The notes under the pieces were generated by a model, which was not told where the DNA came from, searched no databases, and was given only the letters and a program-made list of their open reading frames with translations. A program made the position numbers and the translations under genes. From Euwallacea fornicatus (lineage: Eukaryota > Arthropoda > Insecta > Coleoptera > Curculionidae), in contig NW_027096008.1 in assembly GCF_040115645.1 (NCBI RefSeq), positions 620,001-684,000 of the forward strand: DNA of 64,000 nucleotides, in the 5' to 3' direction. Positions 50,844 to 63,691 of this stretch are shown here, in pieces. Numbering within the stretch: position 1 is the stretch's first letter; each line of letters starts with the position of its first letter.

Positions 50844-53659
50844 TTTGGCAAATGTGGACCAAATTTGTTAACCAAAGTGTCAAATTAATCATCTCGACGA
50901 GATCTTTAAAATGACACTACAATTCATGATTGCATCTTGTTGAATTTCCAAGAAAAATAGTACTTTATGTGCTCAAACACACATATTTTGTGACTTTTCA
51001 AACTCTGAAGCTCGATAACTTCGGCAAATGAGGACCAAATTTGTTAAACAAAGTGTCAAATTAATCAGCTCGACGAGATTTTGAAGATGTCACAACACAT
51101 CATGATTGCATCTTGTTGAATTTCCAAGAAAAATAGTACTTTATGTGCTCAAACACACAACTTTTGTGACTTTTCCAATTTTGAAGCTCGATAACTTTGG
51201 CAAATGTGGACCAAATTTGTTAACCAAAGTGTCAAATTAATCAGCTCGACGAGATCTTTAAAATGACACAACAATTCATGATTGCATCTTGTTGAATTTC
51301 CAAGAAAAATAGTACTTTATGTGCTCAAACACACAACTTTTGTGACTTTTCCAATTTTGAAGCTCGATAACATTGGCAAATGTGGACCAAATTTGTTAAA
51401 CAAAGTGTCAAATTAATCAGCTCGACGAGATCTTTAAAATGACACAACAATTCATGATTGCATCTTGTTGAATTTCCAAGAAAAATAGTACTTTATGTGC
51501 TCAAACACACAACTTTTGTGACTTTTCCAATTTTGAAGCTCGATAACATTGGCAAATGTGGACCAAATTTGTTAAACAAAGTGTCAAATTAATCAGCTCG
51601 ACGAGATCGTTAAAATGACACAACACACCATGATTACATCTTGTTGAACTTCCAAAAAAAATAGTACTTTATGTGCTCAAACACACAACTTTTGTGACTT
51701 TTCCAATTTTGAAGCTCGATAACTTTGGCAAATGTGGACCAAATTTGTTAAACAAAGTGTCAAATTAATCAGCTCGACGAGGTTATGAAGATGTCACAAC
51801 ACACCGTGATTGCATCTTGTTGAATTTCCAAGAAAAATAGTACTTTATGTGCTCAAACACACAACTTTTGTGACTTTTCAAACTTTGAAGCTCGATAACT
51901 TCGGCAAATGAGGACCAAATTTGTTAAACAGAGTGTAAAATTAATCAGCTCGACGAGATTTTGAATATGTCACAACACATCATGATTGCATCTTGTTGAA
52001 TTTCCAAGAAAAATAGTACTTTATGTGCTCAAACACACATATTTTGTGACTTTTCCAATTTTGAAGCTCGATAACATTGGCAAATGTGGACCAAATTTGT
52101 TACACAAAGTGTCAAAGTAATCAGCTCGACGAGATCTTTAAAATGACACAACACACCATGATTACATCTTGTTGAAGTTCCAAGAAAAATAGTACTTTAT
52201 GTGCTCAAACACACATATTTTGTGACTTTTCAAACTCTGAAGCTCGATAACTTCGGCAAATGTGGACCAAATTTCTTAAACAAAGTGTCAAATTAATTAG
52301 CTCGACGAGATTTTGAATATGTCACAACACATCATGATTGCATCTTGTTGAATTTCCAAGAAAAATAGTACTTTATGTGCTCAAACACACATATTTTGTG
52401 ACTTTTCAAACTCTGAAGCTCGATAACTTCGGCAAATGAGGACCAAATTTGTTAAACAAAGTGTCAAATTAATCAGCTCGACGAGATTTTGAAGATGTCA
52501 CAACACATCATGATTGCATCTTGTTGAATTTCCAAGAAAAATAGTACTTTATGTGCTCAAACACACAACTTTTGTGACTTTTCCAATTTTGAAGCTCGAT
52601 AACTTTGGCAAATGTGGACCAAATTTGTTAACCAAAGTGTCAAATTAATCAGCTCGACGAGATCTTTAAAATGACACAACAATTCATGATTGCATCTTGT
52701 TGAATTTCCAAGAAAAATAGTACTTTATGTGCTCAAACACACAACTTTTGTGACTTTTCCAATTTTGAAGCTCGATAACATTGGCAAATGTGGACCAAAT
52801 TTGTTAAACAAAGTGTCAAATTAATCAGCTCGACGAGATCGTTAAAATGACACAACACACCATGATTACATCTTGTTGAACTTCCAAAAAAAATAGTACT
52901 TTATGTGCTCAAACACACAACTTTTGTGACTTTTCAAACTTTGAAGCTCGATAGCTTCGGCAAATGAAGACCAAATTTGTTAAACAAAGTGTCAAATTAA
53001 TCAGCTCGACGAGATATTTAAAATGACACAACAATTCATGATTGCATCTTGTTGAATTTCCAAGAAAAATAGTACTTTATGTGCTCAAACACACAATTTT
53101 TGTGACTTTTCCAATTTTGAAGCTCGATAACTTTGGCAAATGTGGACCAAATTTGTTAAACAAAGTGTCAAATTAATCAGCTCGACAAGGTTATGAAGAT
53201 GTCACAACACACCATGATTACATCTTGTTGAACTTCCAAGAAAAATAGTACTTTATGTGCTCAAACACACATATTTTGTGACTTTTCAAACTCTGAAGCT
53301 CGATAACTTTGGCAAATGTGGACCAAATTTGTTACACAAAGTGTCAAATTAATCAGCTCGACGAGATCGTTAAAATGACACAACACACCATGATTACATC
53401 TTGTTGAACTTCCAAGAAAAATAGTACTTTATGTGCTCAAAAACACAACTTTTGTGACTTTTCAAACTTTGAAGCTCGATAGCTTCGGCAAATGAAGACC
53501 AAATTTGTTAAACAAAGTGTCAAATTAATCAGCTCGACGAGATTTTGAAGATGTCACAACACATCATGATTGCATTTTGTTGAATTTCCAAGAAAAATAG
53601 TACTTTAAGTGCTCAAACACACAACTTTTGTGACTTTTCCAATTTGGAAGCTCGATAAC
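50844..53659 (+). repeat. 16-monomer HOR unit spanning the left end of the 32-monomer repeat
   Basis: It starts as standard variant A. The unit at about 51724 has CTCGACGAGGTTATG, a join of the CGACGAG and CAAGGTTATG classes, with CACACCGTGATTGC. After the TTCGGC/AATTAGC unit at 52252 comes an AAATGAGGACC unit (52428) without an intervening GACACTAC anchor. From there on the sequence is the first copy of the 5632-bp repeat. It ends with CAAAAACACAAC near 53439 and a GCATTTTG/TTTAAGTGC unit. Confidence 0.82.
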
Positions 53660-56600
53660 ATTGGCAAATGTGGACCAAATTTGTTAACCAAAGTGTCAAA
53701 TTAATCATCTCGACGAGATCTTTAAAATGACACTACAATTCATGATTGCATCTTGTTGAATTTCCAAGAAAAATAGTACTATATGTGCTCAAACACACAA
53801 CTTTTGTGACTTTTCCAATTTTGAAGCTCGATAACTTTGGCAAATGTGGACCAAATTTGTTAAACAAAGTGTCAAATTAATCAGCTCGACAAGGTTATGA
53901 AGATGTCACAACACACCATGATTACATCTTGTTGAACTTCCAAGAAAAATAGTACTTTATGTGCTCAAACACACATATTTTGTGACTTTTCAAACTCTGA
54001 AGCTCGATAACTTTGGCAAATGTGGACCAAATTTGTTAACCAAAGTGTCAAATTAATCATCTCGACGAGATATTTAAAATGACACAACAATTCATGATTG
54101 CATCTTGTTGAATTTCCAAGAAAAATAGTACTTTATGTGCTCAAACACACAACTTTTGTGACTTTTCCAATTTTGAAGCTCGATAACTTTGGCAAATGTG
54201 GACCAAATTTGTTAAACAAAGTGTCAAATTAATCAGCTCGACAAGGTTATGAAGATGTCACAACACACCATGATTACATCTTGTTGAACTTCCAAGAAAA
54301 ATAGTACTTTATGTGCTGAAACACACAACTTTTGTGACTTTTCAAACTTTGAAGCTCGATAACTTCGGCAAATGTGGACCAAATTTGTTACACAAAGTGT
54401 CAAAGTAATCACCTCAACGAGATTTTGAAGATGACACAACACATCATGATTACATCTTGTTGAACTTCCAAGAAAAATAGTACTTTATGTGCTCAAACAC
54501 ACATATTTTGTGACTTTTCAAACTTTGAAGCTCGATAACTTCGGCAAATGAGGACCAAATTTGTTACACAAAGTGTCACATTAATCAGCTCGACGAGATT
54601 TTGAAGATGTCACAACACATCATGATTGCATCTTGTTGAATTTCCAAGAAAAATAGTACTTTATGTGCTCAAACACACAACTTTTGTGACTTTTCCAATT
54701 TTGAAGCTCGATAACTTTGGCAAATGTGGACCAAATTTGTTAAACAAAGTGTCAAATTAATCAGCTCGACAAGGTTATGAAGATGTCACAACACACCATG
54801 ATTACATCTTGTTGAACTTCCAAGAAAAATAGTACTTTATGTGCTGAAACACACAACTTTTGTGACTTTTCAAACTTTGAAGCTCGATAACTTCGGCAAA
54901 TGTGGACCAAATTTGTTACACAAAGTGTCAAAGTAATCACCTCAACGAGATTTTGAAGATGACACAACACATCATGATTACATCTTGTTGAACTTTCAAG
55001 AAAAATAGTACTTTATGTGCTCAAACACACATATTTTGTGACTTTTCAAACTTTGAAGCTCGATAACTTCGGCAAATGAGGACCAAATTTGTTACACAAA
55101 GTGTCACATTAATCAGCTCGACGAGATTTTGAAGATGTCACAACACATCATGATTGCATCTTGTTGAATTTCCAAGAAAAATAGTACTTTATGTGCTCAA
55201 ACACACATATTTTGTGACTTTTCAAACTTTGAAGCTCGATAACTTTGGCAAATGTGGACCAAATTTGTTAACCAAAGTGTCAAATTAATCATCTCGACGA
55301 GATCTTTAAAATGACACTACAATTCATGATTGCATCTTGTTGAATTTCCAAGAAAAATAGTACTTTATGTGCTCAAACACACATATTTTGTGACTTTTCA
55401 AACTCTGAAGCTCGATAACTTCGGCAAATGAGGACCAAATTTGTTAAACAAAGTGTCAAATTAATCAGCTCGACGAGATTTTGAAGATGTCACAACACAT
55501 CATGATTGCATCTTGTTGAATTTCCAAGAAAAATAGTACTTTATGTGCTCAAACACACAACTTTTGTGACTTTTCCAATTTTGAAGCTCGATAACTTTGG
55601 CAAATGTGGACCAAATTTGTTAACCAAAGTGTCAAATTAATCAGCTCGACGAGATCTTTAAAATGACACAACAATTCATGATTGCATCTTGTTGAATTTC
55701 CAAGAAAAATAGTACTTTATGTGCTCAAACACACAACTTTTGTGACTTTTCCAATTTTGAAGCTCGATAACATTGGCAAATGTGGACCAAATTTGTTAAA
55801 CAAAGTGTCAAATTAATCAGCTCGACGAGATCGTTAAAATGACACAACACACCATGATTACATCTTGTTGAACTTCCAAAAAAAATAGTACTTTATGTGC
55901 TCAAACACACAACTTTTGTGACTTTTCCAATTTTGAAGCTCGATAACTTTGGCAAATGTGGACCAAATTTGTTAAACAAAGTGTCAAATTAATCAGCTCG
56001 ACGAGATCGTTAAAATGACACAACACACCATGATTACATCTTGTTGAACTTCCAAGAAAAATAGTACTTTATGTGCTCAAACACACAACTTTTGTGACTT
56101 TTCCAATTTTGAAGCTCGATAACTTTGGCAAATGTGGACCAAATTTCTTAAACAAAGTGTCAAATTAATTAGCTCGACGAGATTTTGAAGATGTCACAAC
56201 ACATCATGATTGCATCTTGTTGAATTTCCAAGAAAAATAGTACTTTATGTGCTCAAACACACAACTTTTGTGACTTTTCCAATTTTGAAGCTCGATAACT
56301 TTGGCAAATGTGGACCAAATTTGTTAACCAAAGTGTCAAATTAATCAGCTCGACGAGATCTTTAAAATGACACAACAATTCATGATTGCATCTTGTTGAA
56401 TTTCCAAGAAAAATAGTACTTTATGTGCTCAAACACACAACTTTTGTGACTTTTCCAATTTTGAAGCTCGATAACATTGGCAAATGTGGACCAAATTTGT
56501 TAAACAAAGTGTCAAATTAATCAGCTCGACGAGATCTTTAAAATGACACAACAATTCATGATTGCATCTTGTTGAATTTCCAAGAAAAATAGTACTTTAT

Positions 56601-58059
56601 GTGCTCAAACACACAACTTTTGTGACTTTTCCAATTTTGAAGCTCGATAACATTGGCAAATGTGGACCAAATTTGTTAAACAAAGTGTCAAATTAATCAG
56701 CTCGACGAGATCGTTAAAATGACACAACACACCATGATTACATCTTGTTGAACTTCCAAAAAAAATAGTACTTTATGTGCTCAAACACACAACTTTTGTG
56801 ACTTTTCCAATTTTGAAGCTCGATAACTTTGGCAAATGTGGACCAAATTTGTTAAACAAAGTGTCAAATTAATCAGCTCGACGAGATCGTTAAAATGACA
56901 CAACACACCATGATTACATCTTGTTGAACTTCCAAGAAAAATAGTACTTTATGTGCTCAAACACACAACTTTTGTGACTTTTCCAATTTTGAAGCTCGAT
57001 AACTTTGGCAAATGTGGACCAAATTTGTTAAACAAAGTGTCAAATGAATCAGCTCGACAAGGTTATGAAGATGTCACAACACACCGTGATTGCATCTTGT
57101 TGAATTTCCAAGAAAAATAGTACTTTATGTGCTCAAACACACAACTTTTGTGACTTTTCAAACTTTGAAGCTCGATAACTTCGGCAAATGAGGACCAAAT
57201 TTGTTAAACAGAGTGTAAAATTAATCAGCTCGACGAGATTTTGAATATGTCACAACACATCATGATTGCATCTTGTTGAATTTCCAAGAAAAATAGTACT
57301 TTATGTGCTCAAACACACATATTTTGTGACTTTTCCAATTTTGAAGCTCGATAACATTGGCAAATGTGGACCAAATTTGTTACACAAAGTGTCAAAGTAA
57401 TCAGCTCGACGAGATCTTTAAAATGACACAACACACCATGATTACATCTTGTTGAAGTTCCAAGAAAAATAGTACTTTATGTGCTCAAACACACATATTT
57501 TGTGACTTTTCAAACTCTGAAGCTCGATAACTTCGGCAAATGTGGACCAAATTTCTTAAACAAAGTGTCAAATTAATTAGCTCGACGAGATTTTGAATAT
57601 GTCACAACACATCATGATTGCATCTTGTTGAATTTCCAAGAAAAATAGTACTTTATGTGCTCAAACACACATATTTTGTGACTTTTCAAACTTTGAAGCT
57701 CGATAACTTCGGCAAATGTGGACCAAATTTCTTAAACAAAGTGTCAAATTAATCAGCTCAACGAGATTTTGAAGATGTCACAACAAATCATGATTGCATC
57801 TTGTTGAATTTCCAAGAAAAATAGTACTTTATGTGCTCAAACACACATATTTTGTGACTTTTCAAACTTTGAAGCTCGATAACTTTGGCAAATGTGGACC
57901 AAATTTGTTAACCAAAGTGTCAAATTAATCATCTCGACGAGATCTTTAAAATGACACTACAATTCATGATTGCATCTTGTTGAATTTCCAAGAAAAATAG
58001 TACTTTATGTGCTCAAACACACATATTTTGTGACTTTTCAAACTCTGAAGCTCGATAAC
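52428..58059 (+). repeat. 32-monomer tandem repeat, copy 1 (5632 bp)
   Basis: From 52428 onward the sequence recurs 5632 bp downstream; identity reaches back to about 52340. Rare markers are shared at this distance: GCATTTTGTTG (53572/59204), CTTTAAGTGCTC (about 53604/59236), AATTTGGAAGC (about 53642/59274), TACTATATGTGC (about 53777/59409) and GTGCTGAAACAC (about 54315, 54843/59947, 60475). Copy 1 has an extra ATTGGC/GATCTTT unit in the 56.4-56.8 kb region and lacks a CTTTTATGAC unit that copy 2 has. It also has AACTTTCAAG near 54992, where copy 2 has AACTTCCAAG. Confidence 0.9.
54188..55243 (+). repeat. 3-monomer tandem duplication (2 x 528 bp)
   Basis: Units 54188-54715 and 54716-55243 are the same three monomers: a CGACAAGG unit with GTGCTGAAACAC; a TTCGGC/TTACAC/AGTAATCACC unit with GAAGATGACAC; and an AAATGAGGACC/TTACAC unit with GTGTCACATTAATC. 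The three private markers occur nowhere outside this pair and its copy at 59820-60875. The only difference seen between the two halves, apart from the right junction, is AACTTTCAAG near 54992. Confidence 0.88.
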
Positions 58060-61000
58060 TTCGGCAAATGAGGACCAAATTTGTTAAACAAAGTGTCAAA
58101 TTAATCAGCTCGACGAGATTTTGAAGATGTCACAACACATCATGATTGCATCTTGTTGAATTTCCAAGAAAAATAGTACTTTATGTGCTCAAACACACAA
58201 CTTTTGTGACTTTTCCAATTTTGAAGCTCGATAACTTTGGCAAATGTGGACCAAATTTGTTAACCAAAGTGTCAAATTAATCAGCTCGACGAGATCTTTA
58301 AAATGACACAACAATTCATGATTGCATCTTGTTGAATTTCCAAGAAAAATAGTACTTTATGTGCTCAAACACACAACTTTTGTGACTTTTCCAATTTTGA
58401 AGCTCGATAACATTGGCAAATGTGGACCAAATTTGTTAAACAAAGTGTCAAATTAATCAGCTCGACGAGATCGTTAAAATGACACAACACACCATGATTA
58501 CATCTTGTTGAACTTCCAAAAAAAATAGTACTTTATGTGCTCAAACACACAACTTTTGTGACTTTTCAAACTTTGAAGCTCGATAGCTTCGGCAAATGAA
58601 GACCAAATTTGTTAAACAAAGTGTCAAATTAATCAGCTCGACGAGATATTTAAAATGACACAACAATTCATGATTGCATCTTGTTGAATTTCCAAGAAAA
58701 ATAGTACTTTATGTGCTCAAACACACAATTTTTGTGACTTTTCCAATTTTGAAGCTCGATAACTTTGGCAAATGTGGACCAAATTTGTTAAACAAAGTGT
58801 CAAATTAATCAGCTCGACAAGGTTATGAAGATGTCACAACACACCATGATTACATCTTGTTGAACTTCCAAGAAAAATAGTACTTTATGTGCTCAAACAC
58901 ACATATTTTGTGACTTTTCAAACTCTGAAGCTCGATAACTTTGGCAAATGTGGACCAAATTTGTTACACAAAGTGTCAAATTAATCAGCTCGACGAGATC
59001 GTTAAAATGACACAACACACCATGATTACATCTTGTTGAACTTCCAAGAAAAATAGTACTTTATGTGCTCAAAAACACAACTTTTGTGACTTTTCAAACT
59101 TTGAAGCTCGATAGCTTCGGCAAATGAAGACCAAATTTGTTAAACAAAGTGTCAAATTAATCAGCTCGACGAGATTTTGAAGATGTCACAACACATCATG
59201 ATTGCATTTTGTTGAATTTCCAAGAAAAATAGTACTTTAAGTGCTCAAACACACAACTTTTGTGACTTTTCCAATTTGGAAGCTCGATAACATTGGCAAA
59301 TGTGGACCAAATTTGTTAACCAAAGTGTCAAATTAATCATCTCGACGAGATCTTTAAAATGACACTACAATTCATGATTGCATCTTGTTGAATTTCCAAG
59401 AAAAATAGTACTATATGTGCTCAAACACACAACTTTTGTGACTTTTCCAATTTTGAAGCTCGATAACTTTGGCAAATGTGGACCAAATTTGTTAAACAAA
59501 GTGTCAAATTAATCAGCTCGACAAGGTTATGAAGATGTCACAACACACCATGATTACATCTTGTTGAACTTCCAAGAAAAATAGTACTTTATGTGCTCAA
59601 ACACACATATTTTGTGACTTTTCAAACTCTGAAGCTCGATAACTTTGGCAAATGTGGACCAAATTTGTTAACCAAAGTGTCAAATTAATCATCTCGACGA
59701 GATATTTAAAATGACACAACAATTCATGATTGCATCTTGTTGAATTTCCAAGAAAAATAGTACTTTATGTGCTCAAACACACAACTTTTGTGACTTTTCC
59801 AATTTTGAAGCTCGATAACTTTGGCAAATGTGGACCAAATTTGTTAAACAAAGTGTCAAATTAATCAGCTCGACAAGGTTATGAAGATGTCACAACACAC
59901 CATGATTACATCTTGTTGAACTTCCAAGAAAAATAGTACTTTATGTGCTGAAACACACAACTTTTGTGACTTTTCAAACTTTGAAGCTCGATAACTTCGG
60001 CAAATGTGGACCAAATTTGTTACACAAAGTGTCAAAGTAATCACCTCAACGAGATTTTGAAGATGACACAACACATCATGATTACATCTTGTTGAACTTC
60101 CAAGAAAAATAGTACTTTATGTGCTCAAACACACATATTTTGTGACTTTTCAAACTTTGAAGCTCGATAACTTCGGCAAATGAGGACCAAATTTGTTACA
60201 CAAAGTGTCACATTAATCAGCTCGACGAGATTTTGAAGATGTCACAACACATCATGATTGCATCTTGTTGAATTTCCAAGAAAAATAGTACTTTATGTGC
60301 TCAAACACACAACTTTTGTGACTTTTCCAATTTTGAAGCTCGATAACTTTGGCAAATGTGGACCAAATTTGTTAAACAAAGTGTCAAATTAATCAGCTCG
60401 ACAAGGTTATGAAGATGTCACAACACACCATGATTACATCTTGTTGAACTTCCAAGAAAAATAGTACTTTATGTGCTGAAACACACAACTTTTGTGACTT
60501 TTCAAACTTTGAAGCTCGATAACTTCGGCAAATGTGGACCAAATTTGTTACACAAAGTGTCAAAGTAATCACCTCAACGAGATTTTGAAGATGACACAAC
60601 ACATCATGATTACATCTTGTTGAACTTCCAAGAAAAATAGTACTTTATGTGCTCAAACACACATATTTTGTGACTTTTCAAACTTTGAAGCTCGATAACT
60701 TCGGCAAATGAGGACCAAATTTGTTACACAAAGTGTCACATTAATCAGCTCGACGAGATTTTGAAGATGTCACAACACATCATGATTGCATCTTGTTGAA
60801 TTTCCAAGAAAAATAGTACTTTATGTGCTCAAACACACATATTTTGTGACTTTTCAAACTTTGAAGCTCGATAACTTTGGCAAATGTGGACCAAATTTGT
60901 TAACCAAAGTGTCAAATTAATCATCTCGACGAGATCTTTAAAATGACACTACAATTCATGATTGCATCTTGTTGAATTTCCAAGAAAAATAGTACTTTAT

Positions 61001-63691
61001 GTGCTCAAACACACATATTTTGTGACTTTTCAAACTCTGAAGCTCGATAACTTCGGCAAATGAGGACCAAATTTGTTAAACAAAGTGTCAAATTAATCAG
61101 CTCGACGAGATTTTGAAGATGTCACAACACATCATGATTGCATCTTGTTGAATTTCCAAGAAAAATAGTACTTTATGTGCTCAAACACACAACTTTTGTG
61201 ACTTTTCCAATTTTGAAGCTCGATAACTTTGGCAAATGTGGACCAAATTTGTTAACCAAAGTGTCAAATTAATCAGCTCGACGAGATCTTTAAAATGACA
61301 CAACAATTCATGATTGCATCTTGTTGAATTTCCAAGAAAAATAGTACTTTATGTGCTCAAACACACAACTTTTGTGACTTTTCCAATTTTGAAGCTCGAT
61401 AACATTGGCAAATGTGGACCAAATTTGTTAAACAAAGTGTCAAATTAATCAGCTCGACGAGATCGTTAAAATGACACAACACACCATGATTACATCTTGT
61501 TGAACTTCCAAAAAAAATAGTACTTTATGTGCTCAAACACACAACTTTTGTGACTTTTCCAATTTTGAAGCTCGATAACTTTGGCAAATGTGGACCAAAT
61601 TTGTTAAACAAAGTGTCAAATTAATCAGCTCGACGAGATCGTTAAAATGACACAACACACCATGATTACATCTTGTTGAACTTCCAAGAAAAATAGTACT
61701 TTATGTGCTCAAACACACAACTTTTGTGACTTTTCCAATTTTGAAGCTCGATAACTTTGGCAAATGTGGACCAAATTTCTTAAACAAAGTGTCAAATTAA
61801 TTAGCTCGACGAGATTTTGAAGATGTCACAACACATCATGATTGCATCTTGTTGAATTTCCAAGAAAAATAGTACTTTATGTGCTCAAACACACAACTTT
61901 TGTGACTTTTCCAATTTTGAAGCTCGATAACTTTGGCAAATGTGGACCAAATTTGTTAACCAAAGTGTCAAATTAATCAGCTCGACGAGATCTTTAAAAT
62001 GACACAACAATTCATGATTGCATCTTGTTGAATTTCCAAGAAAAATAGTACTTTATGTGCTCAAACACACAACTTTTGTGACTTTTCCAATTTTGAAGCT
62101 CGATAACATTGGCAAATGTGGACCAAATTTGTTAAACAAAGTGTCAAATTAATCAGCTCGACGAGATCGTTAAAATGACACAACACACCATGATTACATC
62201 TTGTTGAACTTCCAAAAAAAATAGTACTTTATGTGCTCAAACACACAACTTTTGTGACTTTTCCAATTTTGAAGCTCGATAACTTTGGCAAATGTGGACC
62301 AAATTTGTTAAACAAAGTGTCAAATTAATCAGCTCGACGAGATCGTTAAAATGACACAACACACCATGATTACATCTTGTTGAACTTCCAAGAAAAATAG
62401 TACTTTATGTGCTCAAACACACAACTTTTGTGACTTTTCCAATTTTGAAGCTCGATAACTTTGGCAAATGTGGACCAAATTTGTTAAACAAAGTGTCAAA
62501 TGAATCAGCTCGACAAGGTTATGAAGATGTCACAACACACCGTGATTGCATCTTGTTGAACTTCCAAGAAAAATAGTACTTTATGTGCTCAAACACACAA
62601 CTTTTATGACTTTTCCAATTTTGAAGCTCGATAACTTCGGCAAATGTGGACCACATTTCTTAAACAAAGTGTCAAATTAATTAGCTCGACAAGATTTTGA
62701 ATATGTCACAACACATCATGATTGCATCTTGTTGAATTTCCAAGAAAAATAGTACTTTATGTGCTCAAACACACAACTTTTGTGACTTTTCAAACTTTGA
62801 AGCTCGATAACTTCGGCAAATGAGGACCAAATTTGTTAAACAGAGTGTAAAATTAATCAGCTCGACGAGATTTTGAATATGTCACAACACATCATGATTG
62901 CATCTTGTTGAATTTCCAAGAAAAATAGTACTTTATGTGCTCAAACACACATATTTTGTGACTTTTCCAATTTTGAAGCTCGATAACATTGGCAAATGTG
63001 GACCAAATTTGTTACACAAAGTGTCAAAGTAATCAGCTCGACGAGATCTTTAAAATGACACAACACACCATGATTACATCTTGTTGAAGTTCCAAGAAAA
63101 ATAGTACTTTATGTGCTCAAACACACATATTTTGTGACTTTTCAAAATCTGAAGCTCGATAACTTCGGCAAATGTGGACCAAATTTCTTAAACAAAGTGT
63201 CAAATTAATTAGCTCGACGAGATTTTGAATATGTCACAACACATCATGATTGCATCTTGTTGAATTTCCAAGAAAAATAGTACTTTATGTGCTCAAACAC
63301 ACATATTTTGTGACTTTTCAAACTTTGAAGCTCGATAACTTCGGCAAATGTGGACCAAATTTCTTAAACAAAGTGTCAAATTAATCAGCTCAACGAGATT
63401 TTGAAGATGTCACAACAAATCATGATTGCATCTTGTTGAATTTCCAAGAAAAATAGTACTTTATGTGCTCAAACACACATATTTTGTGACTTTTCAAACT
63501 TTGAAGCTCGATAACTTTGGCAAATGTGGACCAAATTTGTTAACCAAAGTGTCAAATTAATCATCTCGACGAGATCTTTAAAATGACACTACAATTCATG
63601 ATTGCATCTTGTTGAATTTCCAAGAAAAATAGTACTTTATGTGCTCAAACACACATATTTTGTGACTTTTCAAACTCTGAAGCTCGATAAC
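58060..63691 (+). repeat. 32-monomer tandem repeat, copy 2 (5632 bp)
   Basis: Copy 2 follows copy 1 directly. It matches in all rare markers but differs by a one-monomer loss near 62163 (relative to 56531) and a one-monomer gain near 62580-62760 (the CTTTTATGAC/CACATTTC/CTCGACAAG unit). Total length is therefore the same, and the markers before and after return to the same 5632-bp offset. Single-base differences I noticed are TTCAAAATCTG near 63142 (CAAACTCTG in copy 1) and GAACTTCC for GAATTTCC near 62560. Confidence 0.9.
59820..60875 (+). repeat. 3-monomer tandem duplication, second occurrence
   Basis: This is the counterpart of 54188-55243 at +5632 bp, with the same markers GTGCTGAAACAC, GAAGATGACAC and GTGTCACATTAATC in both halves (59820-60347 and 60348-60875). 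Its presence in both 32-monomer copies shows that the 3-monomer duplication came first and the 5632-bp duplication later. Confidence 0.88.

Noticed and set aside
54233..54442. 69-residue open frame on the minus strand, repeated at 54761, 59865 and 60393
   Set aside because: It starts with GTG and lies wholly in satellite sequence. All four copies are explained by the 528-bp and 5632-bp duplications. The hydrophobic look comes from AT-rich codons.
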